Part shown: one piece after another, positions 7,051-13,245 of the stretch
Position numbering within the stretch: position 1 is the stretch's first letter
Layout: every line of letters begins with the position of its first letter
Origin: Candidatus Uhrbacteria bacterium
Lineage (GTDB): Bacteria > Patescibacteriota > Patescibacteriia > SG8-24
Assembly (NCBI GenBank): GCA_016205965.1
Contig: JACQSM010000024.1
Span: forward strand, 1-21,012
Reading direction: 5' to 3'
Length of the DNA stretch: 21,012 nucleotides
Notes under the pieces: generated by a model
Told to the model about the DNA's origin: nothing
The model's input: only the letters and a program-made list of their open reading frames with translations
The model's database searches: none
Translations under genes and position numbers: made by a program

Positions 7051-8271
7051 TTATTTCCGCCGCAGTTTCACTATCTCGCGCCAGACATGCTGGCCGGTGC
7101 GGCCGTAGAGCAGACCCTGGTTTTTGGTGGCGTTCTCGCCTAGTTTGGCCAGGAGCGATGGTGACAGAAGCGGCATGGATTCGTAGCCGAGCTTGGCAAA
7201 CTCCTTGATCGAGAAGCCGTGGCGCTCTTCCTTCATGACGTAATGAGGCAGGGCGACGATGATCGTCGCTCCCGGTTTGAGCAGTCGCTGCCAGGCGCTC
7301 ATCGATTCGTAATATAAGGTAGAGAGTTCGTGGATCAACTTTTGGATGACGCCGCGCGTTTCCCGTCCTTTGAGCGTCGGCCCCAAGAATGGTTCGGTCA
7401 CGATGGCATCGAGGCTGGCGTCGGTGATGAATTGGCCGACCTTGCGGGCATCGGCAACGAACACCGTCGGTGCATGGCCGTCCTTCGGAATCAGTCCTTT
7501 TTCTCGCAACCAAGCGATATTCCGTTCGGTGCCCGTAATGGCGACTGGATTTTTATCGCCGCCGGCGACTTTGGCGTAGCCCATCCGCAGGGCCTCGGTC
7601 AGCACGGTACCCGAACCGCAGAACGGGTCGAAGATCTGGCCGTCGAGCGGAGCGGAGCCCAGGTTGACCATCAATCTGGCGAGCTTCGGCGGCAGCATGC
7701 CCTGGTCCATGTCGCGGGCCGGGCGGCCGTAGTCGATCTCGGAAAATTCTTCGAATGGCTGGACGGCGACCGTGCTTGCCAAGTAGGCGCGATCCTTTTT
7801 CACGAAGATGAGGATTTCAGCGCCTTCCTCAAGGATCTTATTTTTGACGACAGAAACCGAGGACAAAGCGGCGCCCTCTTGAGGCCGCACCCAGCGGGCC
7901 GAATGTCCGGCTTCCTTGAGGCGATTCTTTACGCCCATGCCGAGCTTGATTAGGTTCTGGGCCGCTTCGCGCGAGGCGCCGTAGACGCTGATGCCGAAGG
8001 TGATGCGTTCGTCGGTCGATTTCTCGGTCAACAGATCGGCGATGCGTTTGATGATGGCCGGCGGATCGAGCTTCTCTTCAGCTAAAACTTCGGCGATTTT
8101 GATCGTTCCGCCGAGTCGCCGCATGGCCGCCGCCGGATCAAACTCGGCGATATCCAAGAGCAGGCCGTCTCGCGAGGCATCGACGACCACGGCCCGGTCG
8201 CCCAGGTAGGCTAGGATTTCGGCTGCCGACAGCGCCGGATGGCTGCCGAGGATGAAGAAATACATATACAA
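7051..8271 (-). CDS. THUMP-type RNA methyltransferase, TRM11/Trm-G10 family
   Basis: 406 residues. The N-terminal half fits a ferredoxin-like plus THUMP RNA-binding region (about 1-165, including VYGASREAAQNLIKLGMGVKNRL). The linker YGRPARDMDQGMLPPKLARLMVNL is typical of TRM11/Trm-G10 proteins. The Rossmann methyltransferase domain follows, with motif I DPFCGSGTVLTEAL at 215-228 for S-adenosylmethionine, an acidic strand end GGDKNP at 238-242, and VADAR at 272-276. Motif IV, normally DPPY, reads TEPFLGP (292-298). Related enzymes make N2-methylguanosine at position 10 of tRNA. The changed motif IV makes the exact target uncertain. Transcribed divergently from rpsF. Two in-frame ATGs (8271, 8265) are possible starts. 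Confidence 0.88.
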   Translation of the reverse strand: MYMYFFILGSHPALSAAEILAYLGDRAVVVDASRDGLLLDIAEFDPAAAMRRLGGTIKIAEVLAEEKLDPPAIIKRIADLLTEKSTDERITFGISVYGASREAAQNLIKLGMGVKNRLKEAGHSARWVRPQEGAALSSVSVVKNKILEEGAEILIFVKKDRAYLASTVAVQPFEEFSEIDYGRPARDMDQGMLPPKLARLMVNLGSAPLDGQIFDPFCGSGTVLTEALRMGYAKVAGGDKNPVAITGTERNIAWLREKGLIPKDGHAPTVFVADARKVGQFITDASLDAIVTEPFLGPTLKGRETRGVIQKLIHELSTLYYESMSAWQRLLKPGATIIVALPHYVMKEERHGFSIKEFAKLGYESMPLLSPSLLAKLGENATKNQGLLYGRTGQHVWREIVKLRRK

Positions 8272-8280
8272 TAAGTACCT

Positions 8281-8309
8281 ACCATACTATATTATCGGGA
8301 TCTTGCCAA
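8281..8309 (-). promoter_or_regulatory. Promoter of the THUMP methyltransferase gene
   Basis: On the minus strand TTGGCA (complement of 8304-8309), a 17-bp spacer and TATGGT (complement of 8281-8286) give a good sigma-70 match. The start point would be near 8274, only a few bases before the ATG at 8271. The -35 hexamer overlaps that of the opposing rpsF promoter. Confidence 0.5.
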
Positions 8310-8315
8310 TCCCGA
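8295..8315. promoter_or_regulatory. Operator-like inverted repeat between divergent promoters
   Basis: TCGGGAT (8295-8301) and ATCCCGA (8309-8315) are perfect 7-bp arms around a 7-bp centre. The centre and inner arm edge contain both back-to-back -35 boxes. Placement and symmetry suit a dimeric repressor controlling both genes. No regulator gene is adjacent. Confidence 0.5.
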
Positions 8316-8331
8316 AACCCCGTGATAAAGT
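8303..8331 (+). promoter_or_regulatory. Promoter of the rpsF operon
   Basis: TTGCCA (8303-8308), a 17-bp spacer and TAAAGT (8326-8331) match sigma-70 elements. Transcription should start near 8338, giving a leader of about 100 nt that carries the predicted RNA structures before rpsF. Confidence 0.6.
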
Positions 8332-8373
8332 CCCTGCGATCGCTGGTTAAAGCGAAATAAGCCTACCTTCCAC

Positions 8374-8411
8374 GCCCTGCACCGGAGGCCAGAGGCCGAC
8401 TGGTACAGGGC
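8374..8411 (+). ncRNA. Candidate S6:S18-binding leader RNA upstream of rpsF
   Basis: GCCCTG (8374-8379) pairs with CAGGGC (8406-8411). Inside, ACC (8381-8383) can pair with GGT (8402-8404) and GGCC (8387-8390) with GGCC (8394-8397), leaving a CACCGGA/GACTGGTA internal region. A CCG in a bulge between a stem and a hairpin just before rpsF is the reported hallmark of the S6:S18 autoregulatory leader, which mimics the 16S rRNA site. The match is by eye only. A second hairpin CGCGT/ACGCG (8412-8426) sits just before the GAGGGGG ribosome-binding site. Confidence 0.5.
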
Positions 8412-8439
8412 CGCGTGAAAAACGCGAGGGGGCCAATCT

Positions 8440-8919
8440 ATGGAAAAGCAGTACGAATTGCTCTTCATCATTCCGGCCAAGCACACCGATGATGAAGTCT
8501 CCAAGCTGACCGAGAAAGTCGCCGCTATCGCGACCTCGGCCGGCGCCAAAGTCGTCGAAAAGCACATGCTCGGCAAGCAGAAGCTCGCCTATCCGATCCA
8601 GCATGTCCGCTACGGCCACTACGTGCTCGTCAATTTCGACGCCGAGACCCCGGTGGTCGCCAAGCTCAACGAGATGCTCCGCCTCTCGACTGACATCCTG
8701 CGCCACCTGATCGTCGTCCGCGATCCCAAGATCACCAAGATGCCGCGCCTCATCAACTACGATGAGATCCGCGTCGATCGCGACGAGGAAACCGCGGCTC
8801 CCCGCATGTCCGCCCCGGCCGTACAGGCCAAGCCGTCCGCGCCCAAGGTCGAAGACAAGGTCATCATGGCCGAGCTCGATAAGAAGCTGGACGAGATTCT
8901 GGCCGAAGAAGTAAAGTGA
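8440..8919 (+). CDS. rpsF: Small ribosomal subunit protein bS6
   Basis: 159 residues. Residues 1-100 are a clear S6 fold: KQYELLFIIPAKHTDDEV at the start, KLAYPIQHVRYGHYVLVNFD in the middle, and LNEMLRLSTDILRHLIVV at the end. S6 binds S18 and the central domain of 16S rRNA in the small subunit platform. Residues after about 105 form an Ala/Pro/Lys-rich extension ending in a charged helix (MAELDKKLDEILAEEVK), longer than the usual S6. The ribosome-binding site GAGGGGG (8426-8432) is well placed for ATG 8440. First gene of rpsF-ssb-rpsR-epmA-efp. Confidence 0.97.
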   Translation: MEKQYELLFIIPAKHTDDEVSKLTEKVAAIATSAGAKVVEKHMLGKQKLAYPIQHVRYGHYVLVNFDAETPVVAKLNEMLRLSTDILRHLIVVRDPKITKMPRLINYDEIRVDRDEETAAPRMSAPAVQAKPSAPKVEDKVIMAELDKKLDEILAEEVK

Positions 8920-8925
8920 CGATGG

Positions 8926-8971
8926 AGCGGAGGCCTCGGCGCCGACCCACGACGGTCGTCGAATCTCCGCT
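8926..8971 (+). promoter_or_regulatory. Structured spacer between rpsF and ssb
   Basis: AGCGGAG (8926-8932) pairs with CTCCGCT (8965-8971), enclosing CGACC (8943-8947)/GGTCG (8954-8958). It may affect processing or relative expression of ssb. No T-run follows, so it is not a standard terminator. Confidence 0.35.
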
Positions 8972-8993
8972 TGATTGACACTAAAAACATCTT

Positions 8994-9416
8994 ATGAATC
9001 TCAACCGCGCCATGATCATCGGAAACGTCACCCGGGACCCCGAAGTTCGCACCACCCCGGGCGGCCAGAACGTCGCCAACTTCGGCGTCGCCACCAACCA
9101 CGCCTGGACCGACGCTTCGGGCCAGAAGCAGGAGAAGGCCGAGTTTCACAACGTCGTCGCTTGGGGCAAATTGGCCGACATCTGCGGCCAGTACCTCGGC
9201 AAGGGCCGCAAGGTTTATGTCGAAGGCCGCCTCCAGACGCGCGAATGGGAAGCCCAGGACGGCACCAAGCGCAGCCGTACCGAGATCGTCTGCGAAAACA
9301 TGATCATGCTCGATCGCGCCCAGGGTTCAGCCCCCGGCGCCGCGCCCAAGAAAGTCGAGGCGCAAGCCGAATCTTCGACGACCGACGAGATCAAGGTTGA
9401 AGACATTCCGTTTTAA
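8994..9416 (+). CDS. ssb: Single-stranded DNA-binding protein
   Basis: 140 residues. The OB-fold core starts MNLNRAMIIGNVTRDPEVRTTPGGQNVANFGVATN and includes EFHNVVAWGKLADICGQYLGKGRKVYVEGRL and W-rich TREWEAQDGTK. It coats single-stranded DNA in replication, repair and recombination as a tetramer. A short Ala/Ser-rich linker leads to the acidic tip KVEDIPF, the conserved tail that recruits partner proteins. Size is near the lower end for bacterial SSB (E. coli 178). It lies between rpsF and rpsR, the standard bacterial order, and ends 3 nt before rpsR. Confidence 0.98.
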   Translation: MNLNRAMIIGNVTRDPEVRTTPGGQNVANFGVATNHAWTDASGQKQEKAEFHNVVAWGKLADICGQYLGKGRKVYVEGRLQTREWEAQDGTKRSRTEIVCENMIMLDRAQGSAPGAAPKKVEAQAESSTTDEIKVEDIPF

Positions 9417-9419
9417 ACT

Positions 9420-9650
9420 ATGCAAAATCAGAAATCACAACTCACTGATGTCAAGCGCTGCATCTTCTGCGTTCACAACGTCCAAGCGATCGACTACAAG
9501 GACGCGCAGGGATTGCGCCGCTACACCTCCTCATACGCCAAGATCGTGCCGCGCCGCAAGAGCGGCGTCTGTGCCCGGCATCAGCGCAAGCTCTCCGATG
9601 CCATCAAGCGCGCCAGGATGATGGCCCTCCTGCCGTTCGTCGCCAAGTAG
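9420..9650 (+). CDS. rpsR: Small ribosomal subunit protein bS18
   Basis: 76 residues, the usual S18 length. Conserved segments are CIFCVHNVQAIDYKD, LRRYTSSYAKIVPRRKSGVCARHQRKLSDAIKRARMMALLPFV. The Cys pair at 14 and 17 with C51 and H54 may bind zinc, as in the Cys-containing S18 form. S18 pairs with S6 on the small-subunit platform. Only 3 nt separate it from ssb, so translation is probably coupled. Confidence 0.98.
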   Translation: MQNQKSQLTDVKRCIFCVHNVQAIDYKDAQGLRRYTSSYAKIVPRRKSGVCARHQRKLSDAIKRARMMALLPFVAK

Positions 9651-9667
9651 GGCCGAGTAAAGATTGG

Positions 9668-9689
9668 AGGGCGGGCTTAAGCCCGCCCT
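9668..9689. repeat. Gene-end palindrome copy 3
   Basis: AGGGCGGGCT (9668-9677) and AGCCCGCCCT (9680-9689) form a perfect 10-bp stem with a TA centre. It sits 17 nt after the rpsR stop and 10 nt before the epmA ATG, the only copy between genes reading the same way. It could separate the ribosomal-protein part of the operon from epmA-efp. Confidence 0.8.
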
Positions 9690-9699
9690 TCGCGTTTGC

Positions 9700-10734
9700 A
9701 TGACTACGCCGAATTGGAAAAAACTCCGTACCGATGAGGGTCTGCGCCAAAGGATGGTCCTGCGCACCCGAATCACCGACGCCGTGCGGTCGTTCTTCAT
9801 GTCCCGAGGTTTTCTCGACGTCGAAACGCCGATCGTCGTCGCCCGGCCGGGCATGGAACCGCATCTTGATCCGTTCCGGACCGAGGTCGCAGGTCTCGAC
9901 GGCCGCAAGCATCCGTCCGCCCTGATCACTTCGCCAGAATACGCCATGAAGAAGCTCCTGGCCGGCGGTTTGGAGCGCATTTTCTGCCTCACCAAGGTCT
10001 TCCGCAACGGCGAACCTTGGCAAGGGAGCCATAATCCCGAGTTCACCATGATCGAGTGGTACCGGGCGAACGCGGATTACCGCGCCATCATGACCGATAC
10101 CGAAGAGATGGTCGTCGAAGTCGCTCAAAAAACGCTTGGAAGCACCAAGGTGAAGTTCGGCGGCAGCGAGATCGAACTGGCCGCCCCGTGGCGCCGCCTG
10201 ACCGTGGCCGAAGCCATGAAAACGCATGCCGGCGTCGATATGGATCGAGCCATAGATGACCCCGAATGGTTCAGAGCCGAGGCCGTTCGAGCCGGCCAAA
10301 CGGTGAGCGCCGATGATTCCTTCGACGACGTCTTTTTCAAGATTTTCCTGCGCGACGTCGAGCCGAAGTTCGGCTCTCAACCGCTCATCCTGCATGATTA
10401 TCCCCGTTCGATGGCCGCCCTGGCGCGCATGAAGCCGGGCGATGTCCGCTACGCCGAGCGTTTCGAGGCCTATGCGGGCGGCATGGAGCTGTGCAACGCC
10501 TTCTCCGAGCTTAACGACGCCGTTGAACAGCGCCGCCGCCTGGAGGAAGAACAGGCCCTGCGCCGCCGCCTGGGCCGCCACGACCATGGCATCGACGAAC
10601 AGTTCATCGAAGCGGTCGGCATGATGCCGCCGAGCGCCGGTATTGCCTTGGGCATTGACCGTCTGGTAATGTTGCTGACGAACTCCCAGGATATCGGGGA
10701 CGTTTTATTTTTTCCGGCCGGAGACCTATTTTAG
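9700..10734 (+). CDS. epmA: EF-P--(R)-beta-lysine ligase (EpmA/GenX/PoxA)
   Basis: 344 residues: the catalytic core of class II lysyl-tRNA synthetase without the anticodon-binding domain. Motif 1 is around FLDVETPIV, motif 2 is KVFRNGEPWQGSHNPEFTMIEWYRA, and motif 3 is GIALGIDRLVMLL. The region MELCNAFSELNDAVEQRRRLEEE matches EpmA closely. The Ala in GIALGIDR is the EpmA-type residue where LysRS has Gly; this change is linked to beta-lysine preference in the E. coli enzyme. EpmA activates the amino acid with ATP and attaches it to the conserved Lys of EF-P, encoded directly downstream. The ATG at 9700 is chosen because the alternative TTG at 9664 would translate the palindrome. No Shine-Dalgarno sequence is evident. 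The aminomutase partner epmB is not in the window. Confidence 0.93.
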   Translation: MTTPNWKKLRTDEGLRQRMVLRTRITDAVRSFFMSRGFLDVETPIVVARPGMEPHLDPFRTEVAGLDGRKHPSALITSPEYAMKKLLAGGLERIFCLTKVFRNGEPWQGSHNPEFTMIEWYRANADYRAIMTDTEEMVVEVAQKTLGSTKVKFGGSEIELAAPWRRLTVAEAMKTHAGVDMDRAIDDPEWFRAEAVRAGQTVSADDSFDDVFFKIFLRDVEPKFGSQPLILHDYPRSMAALARMKPGDVRYAERFEAYAGGMELCNAFSELNDAVEQRRRLEEEQALRRRLGRHDHGIDEQFIEAVGMMPPSAGIALGIDRLVMLLTNSQDIGDVLFFPAGDLF

Positions 10735-10745
10735 GCGAAAAAGCT

Positions 10746-11306
10746 ATGATGGATACCTCTTCAATCAAAAAGGACCTGGTCATAATGTTCAAGGATGCGC
10801 CGCACTTCGTGGTTGATTTTCAGCACGTCAATCCGGGCAAGGGCAGCGCCTTCGTCCGCACCCGCCTCAAGAACGTCCAAACGGGCAAGGTTTTCGAGCA
10901 TACGTACAAGTCCGGCGAGGCCATCGACGTGGTCGAGCTCCAGCGCTCACCGATGCAGTACCTCTATAAGGATGCCGACAACTTCTACTTCATGGACAAT
11001 TCTTCGTTCGAACAGGTCGGCGTCCCCGCCGCCTTGGTCGCCGAGAAGGGGAACTACCTCAAGGAAGGCCAGGAGGCCACCGTTCTGCTCTATGAGGGCG
11101 CTCCGCTCTCTATCGATCTGCCCAAAAAATTGACTTTCAAGATCACCGAGGCCGCCCCGGGCGTCAAAGGCGACACCGCCTCCGGCCGCGTCACCAAGGA
11201 GGCGACCACTGAAACCGGCCTGAAAGTCGCCGTCCCGCTCTTCGTCAAGGAAGGCGACGCGATCATCATCAATACCGAGACCGGAGAGTACGTCGAACGC
11301 GCGTAA
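10746..11306 (+). CDS. efp: Translation elongation factor P
   Basis: 186 residues, standard length. Three beta-barrel domains: KOW-like domain I with VNPGKGSAFVRTRLKN, whose Lys (K32 from the first ATG) is the modification site inserted at the ribosomal peptidyl transferase centre; OB domain II with MQYLYKDADNFYFMDN; and domain III with GDTASGRVTKEATTETGLKVAVPLFVKEGDAIIINTETGEYVERA. EF-P relieves stalling at polyproline stretches. The surface protein in this window (Pro-Glu tail) is a plausible client. Start is ATG 10746 or 10749 (ATGATG). It follows epmA by 11 nt, so enzyme and substrate are co-transcribed. Confidence 0.98.
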   Translation: MMDTSSIKKDLVIMFKDAPHFVVDFQHVNPGKGSAFVRTRLKNVQTGKVFEHTYKSGEAIDVVELQRSPMQYLYKDADNFYFMDNSSFEQVGVPAALVAEKGNYLKEGQEATVLLYEGAPLSIDLPKKLTFKITEAAPGVKGDTASGRVTKEATTETGLKVAVPLFVKEGDAIIINTETGEYVERA

Positions 11307-11315
11307 GAAATCAGG

Positions 11316-11337
11316 AGGACGGCCTTTAGGCCGTCCT
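11316..11337. repeat. Gene-end palindrome copy 4
   Basis: Perfect 10-bp stem AGGACGGCCT/AGGCCGTCCT with TT centre, 9 nt after the efp stop. The preceding 14 nt are identical to those before copy 1. Confidence 0.8.
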
Positions 11338-11358
11338 ACAATCAATCCGTTGATTTGT

Positions 11359-11380
11359 AGGCGACCCTAAAGGGCCGCCT
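11359..11380. repeat. Gene-end palindrome copy 5 (one mismatch)
   Basis: AGGCGACCCT (11359-11368) against AGGGCCGCCT (11371-11380): nine of ten pairs, with an A.C mismatch. It lies in inverted orientation to copy 4, and its distal flank mirrors the flank of copy 4. Confidence 0.7.
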
Positions 11381-11389
11381 CCTGATTTT

Positions 11390-12457
11390 TTAGGCCGCGA
11401 CCGGCTCCTCGACCGCGACCGGGGCGGCCGCATGGGCCTTGTCCCAGATCGCCGCACGGAGGGTCTTCATGAGCTTGGGATCGGCCTTCAAGAACGCCTT
11501 GGCCGCCTCGCGTCCGACGCCGAACTTCACGTCGCCGTAGGCGTAGCTGTTGCCGTTCTTGGCCACGACGCCCTGGGCCACGCCCAGGTCGAGCAGATCG
11601 CCAGACAGCGAGATGCCTTCGTTGTACATGATGTCGAAGGTGCAGGTGCGGAACGGCGCCGCCACCTTGTTCTTCACGATTTTCACGTTGGTCTGGTTGC
11701 CGATCACCTTTTCATCCTTTTTGATCTGGGCCGAGCGGCGGACTTCGATGCGCACCGATGAGTAGAACTTCAGGGCCGTGCCGCCGGTGGTCGTTTCGGG
11801 GTTGCCGAAGACGATGCCGATCTTCATGCGGATCTGGTTGATGAAGATGACTACCGTGTTGGTTTTCGAGACGATGCCGGTGAGCTTGCGCAGCGCCTGC
11901 GACATCAACCGGGCTTGCAGGCCCATGTGCTGGTCGCCCATGTCGCCTTCGATCTCGGCTTTCGGCACCAGGGCGGCCACCGAGTCGACCACGACCACGT
12001 CGACGGCGCCGGAACGGACCAGCGTTTCGACGATCTCCAGGGCTTGTTCGCCGGTGTCGGGCTGGGAGATCAGCAGTTCTTTCACGTTGACGCCGATTTT
12101 GGCGGCGTATTCTGGGTCCAGCGCGTGTTCGGCGTCGACGAAGGCGGCGGTTCCGCCCATCTTCTGCACCTCGGCCACCACGTGTTGAGCCAGGGTCGTC
12201 TTGCCCGAAGCCTCCGGCCCGTAGATCTCGATCACCCGGCCGCGGGGCAGTCCGCCGATGCCGAGGGCGAGGTCCAACGACAGGCAGCCGGTCGGCACGA
12301 CGTCGACGTCGGAATGCTTGGCATCGCCGAGCTTCATGATTGAACCCTCGCCGAAACGTTCCTTGATCTGTGCGATCGCGGCTCCCACAGCTCGCAATCG
12401 CTCGTTTTTGGGCCCGGCAGTTGCCTCGGCCTCCCTCGCCGCAGTCTTTGTCGCCAT
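11390..12457 (-). CDS. recA: Recombinase RecA
   Basis: 355 residues from ATG 12457. KERFGEGSIMKLGD, the Walker A loop GPEASGKTTL at 80-89, VDAEHALDPEYAAKIGVN, LLISQPDTGEQALEI, DSVAALVPKAEIEGDMGD, and QALRKLTGIVSKTNTVVIFINQIRMKIG with the L2 region TTGGTALKFYSSVR are all standard. RecA forms filaments on single-stranded DNA, drives strand exchange and stimulates LexA cleavage. The C-terminus is short and ends in a mildly acidic Ala/Val/Glu tail. The same frame extends to an ATG at 12562 that abuts the stop of the rodZ-like gene (TAAATG), but those 35 extra residues do not look like RecA. The window ORF therefore probably starts at MATKTAAREAE. Confidence 0.97.
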   Translation of the reverse strand: MATKTAAREAEATAGPKNERLRAVGAAIAQIKERFGEGSIMKLGDAKHSDVDVVPTGCLSLDLALGIGGLPRGRVIEIYGPEASGKTTLAQHVVAEVQKMGGTAAFVDAEHALDPEYAAKIGVNVKELLISQPDTGEQALEIVETLVRSGAVDVVVVDSVAALVPKAEIEGDMGDQHMGLQARLMSQALRKLTGIVSKTNTVVIFINQIRMKIGIVFGNPETTTGGTALKFYSSVRIEVRRSAQIKKDEKVIGNQTNVKIVKNKVAAPFRTCTFDIMYNEGISLSGDLLDLGVAQGVVAKNGNSYAYGDVKFGVGREAAKAFLKADPKLMKTLRAAIWDKAHAAAPVAVEEPVAA

Positions 12458-12494
12458 AGTGCGTGTGACGATGCTAAATGAATGAAGCGCTGGC

Positions 12495-12523
12495 ACGATA
12501 ATGTGCGAGCGGAAAAGGCGCAA
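12495..12523 (-). promoter_or_regulatory. Possible recA promoter
   Basis: Minus-strand TTGCGC (complement of 12518-12523), 17-bp spacer, TATCGT (complement of 12495-12500). Matches are moderate. It would give a leader of about 30 nt before ATG 12457 and let recA be expressed apart from ftsK-rodZ. No known LexA box was recognised. Confidence 0.35.
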
Positions 12524-12562
12524 GTGGATAACATCAGCCCTAAACGACCTCCGGGAGATCAT

Positions 12563-13240
12563 TTATCTCGGTCGGGGCTGGACGATGATTCGCCTGGTGA
12601 CCACCATCTCGCGGCTGTGTTTTTTGGCGCCGACGATGCGGATGGTGTTGAGGCCCTCTTGGAGGATGAGGGTGTCGTGAAAGTTGCCGTCGTTGCCGAC
12701 CGCGACTCCCTTGCCGTTGATGCGCAGCGTCACCTCCGGTTCGGTGGCGCCCTCGATAGCGACGGCGCGTTCGCCGGTGACGGTGCCGTCGGCCGGCGTG
12801 CTGATGGTGATGTTCGGCGGCGTCACGATCTTCATGAGCTCGACGCCGACGTAGGCGGCCAGACCCAGCACGGCAACGCCCAGAAGGATGCTGCGGATGA
12901 GCTTGGGGGTGACGATCATGTGCGAAGCCGCGAGCGAGGGGGTCGGGTGGCGGCGGGGCTCCTGCCTGCGGAACGAGGAGTCGAAGGCGCGCTGCTCGCG
13001 GTACAGACCCAGCACCGAGGGCGTGTCGAGGCCGAGGAACTTACAGTAAGTCTTCAAAAAAATCTTGGCGTAGATGTCGTCCGGCAGATCGCCCAGGGAA
13101 TCGCTCTCGAGCAGCGCCAGAAAGCGCTCCGGGATCTTGGTGACCGAGGCGGCCTCGGCCAGGCTCTTGCCTTTTCGGTCGCGGGCGTCGCGCAGCAGGG
13201 CGCCTACGGTTTCGTTCATCGTGACGGTCGTTGCGGCCAT
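12563..13240 (-). CDS. RodZ-like HTH membrane protein
   Basis: 225 residues. The N-terminal helix-turn-helix of the RodZ type (about 9-80: GALLRDARDRKGKSLAEAASVTKIPERFLALLESDSLGDLP) is followed by a basic linker, one membrane helix (about 114-138) and a C-terminal beta domain (142-222, PPNITISTPADGTVT.. G.TEPEVTLRINGKGV..GNDGNF), which resembles Ig-like/glucodextranase-B type domains rather than classical RodZ DUF4115. RodZ links MreB to the envelope in rod-shaped cells; whether that applies here is unknown, as no mre gene is in view. The GAGGAG at the ftsK stop provides the ribosome-binding site for ATG 13240, so translation is coupled to ftsK. Confidence 0.82.
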   Translation of the reverse strand: MAATTVTMNETVGALLRDARDRKGKSLAEAASVTKIPERFLALLESDSLGDLPDDIYAKIFLKTYCKFLGLDTPSVLGLYREQRAFDSSFRRQEPRRHPTPSLAASHMIVTPKLIRSILLGVAVLGLAAYVGVELMKIVTPPNITISTPADGTVTGERAVAIEGATEPEVTLRINGKGVAVGNDGNFHDTLILQEGLNTIRIVGAKKHSREMVVTRRIIVQPRPR

Positions 13241-13245
13241 AGAGA

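Larger units (their letters stand above)
11308..11388. terminator. Convergent efp/recA terminator region with nested inverted repeats
   Basis: Outer arms AAATCAGGAGG (11308-11318) and CCTCCTGATTT (11378-11388) are 11-bp inverted repeats. They enclose palindrome copy 4, AGGACGGCCT/AGGCCGTCCT (11316-11337), a small hairpin ATCAA/TTGAT (11341-11354), and copy 5, AGGCGACCCT/AGGGCCGCCT with one mismatch (11359-11380). A run of six T follows on the plus side (11386-11391). It is well suited to stop transcription from both efp and recA. Confidence 0.75.

Noticed and set aside
8975..9003. Consensus TTGACA just before ssb
   Set aside because: No -10 element lies 16-18 bp downstream, and the position would be inside the ssb gene.
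9664..9699. TTG start for epmA at 9664
   Set aside because: It would translate the palindrome; the ATG at 9700 gives a normal EpmA length.
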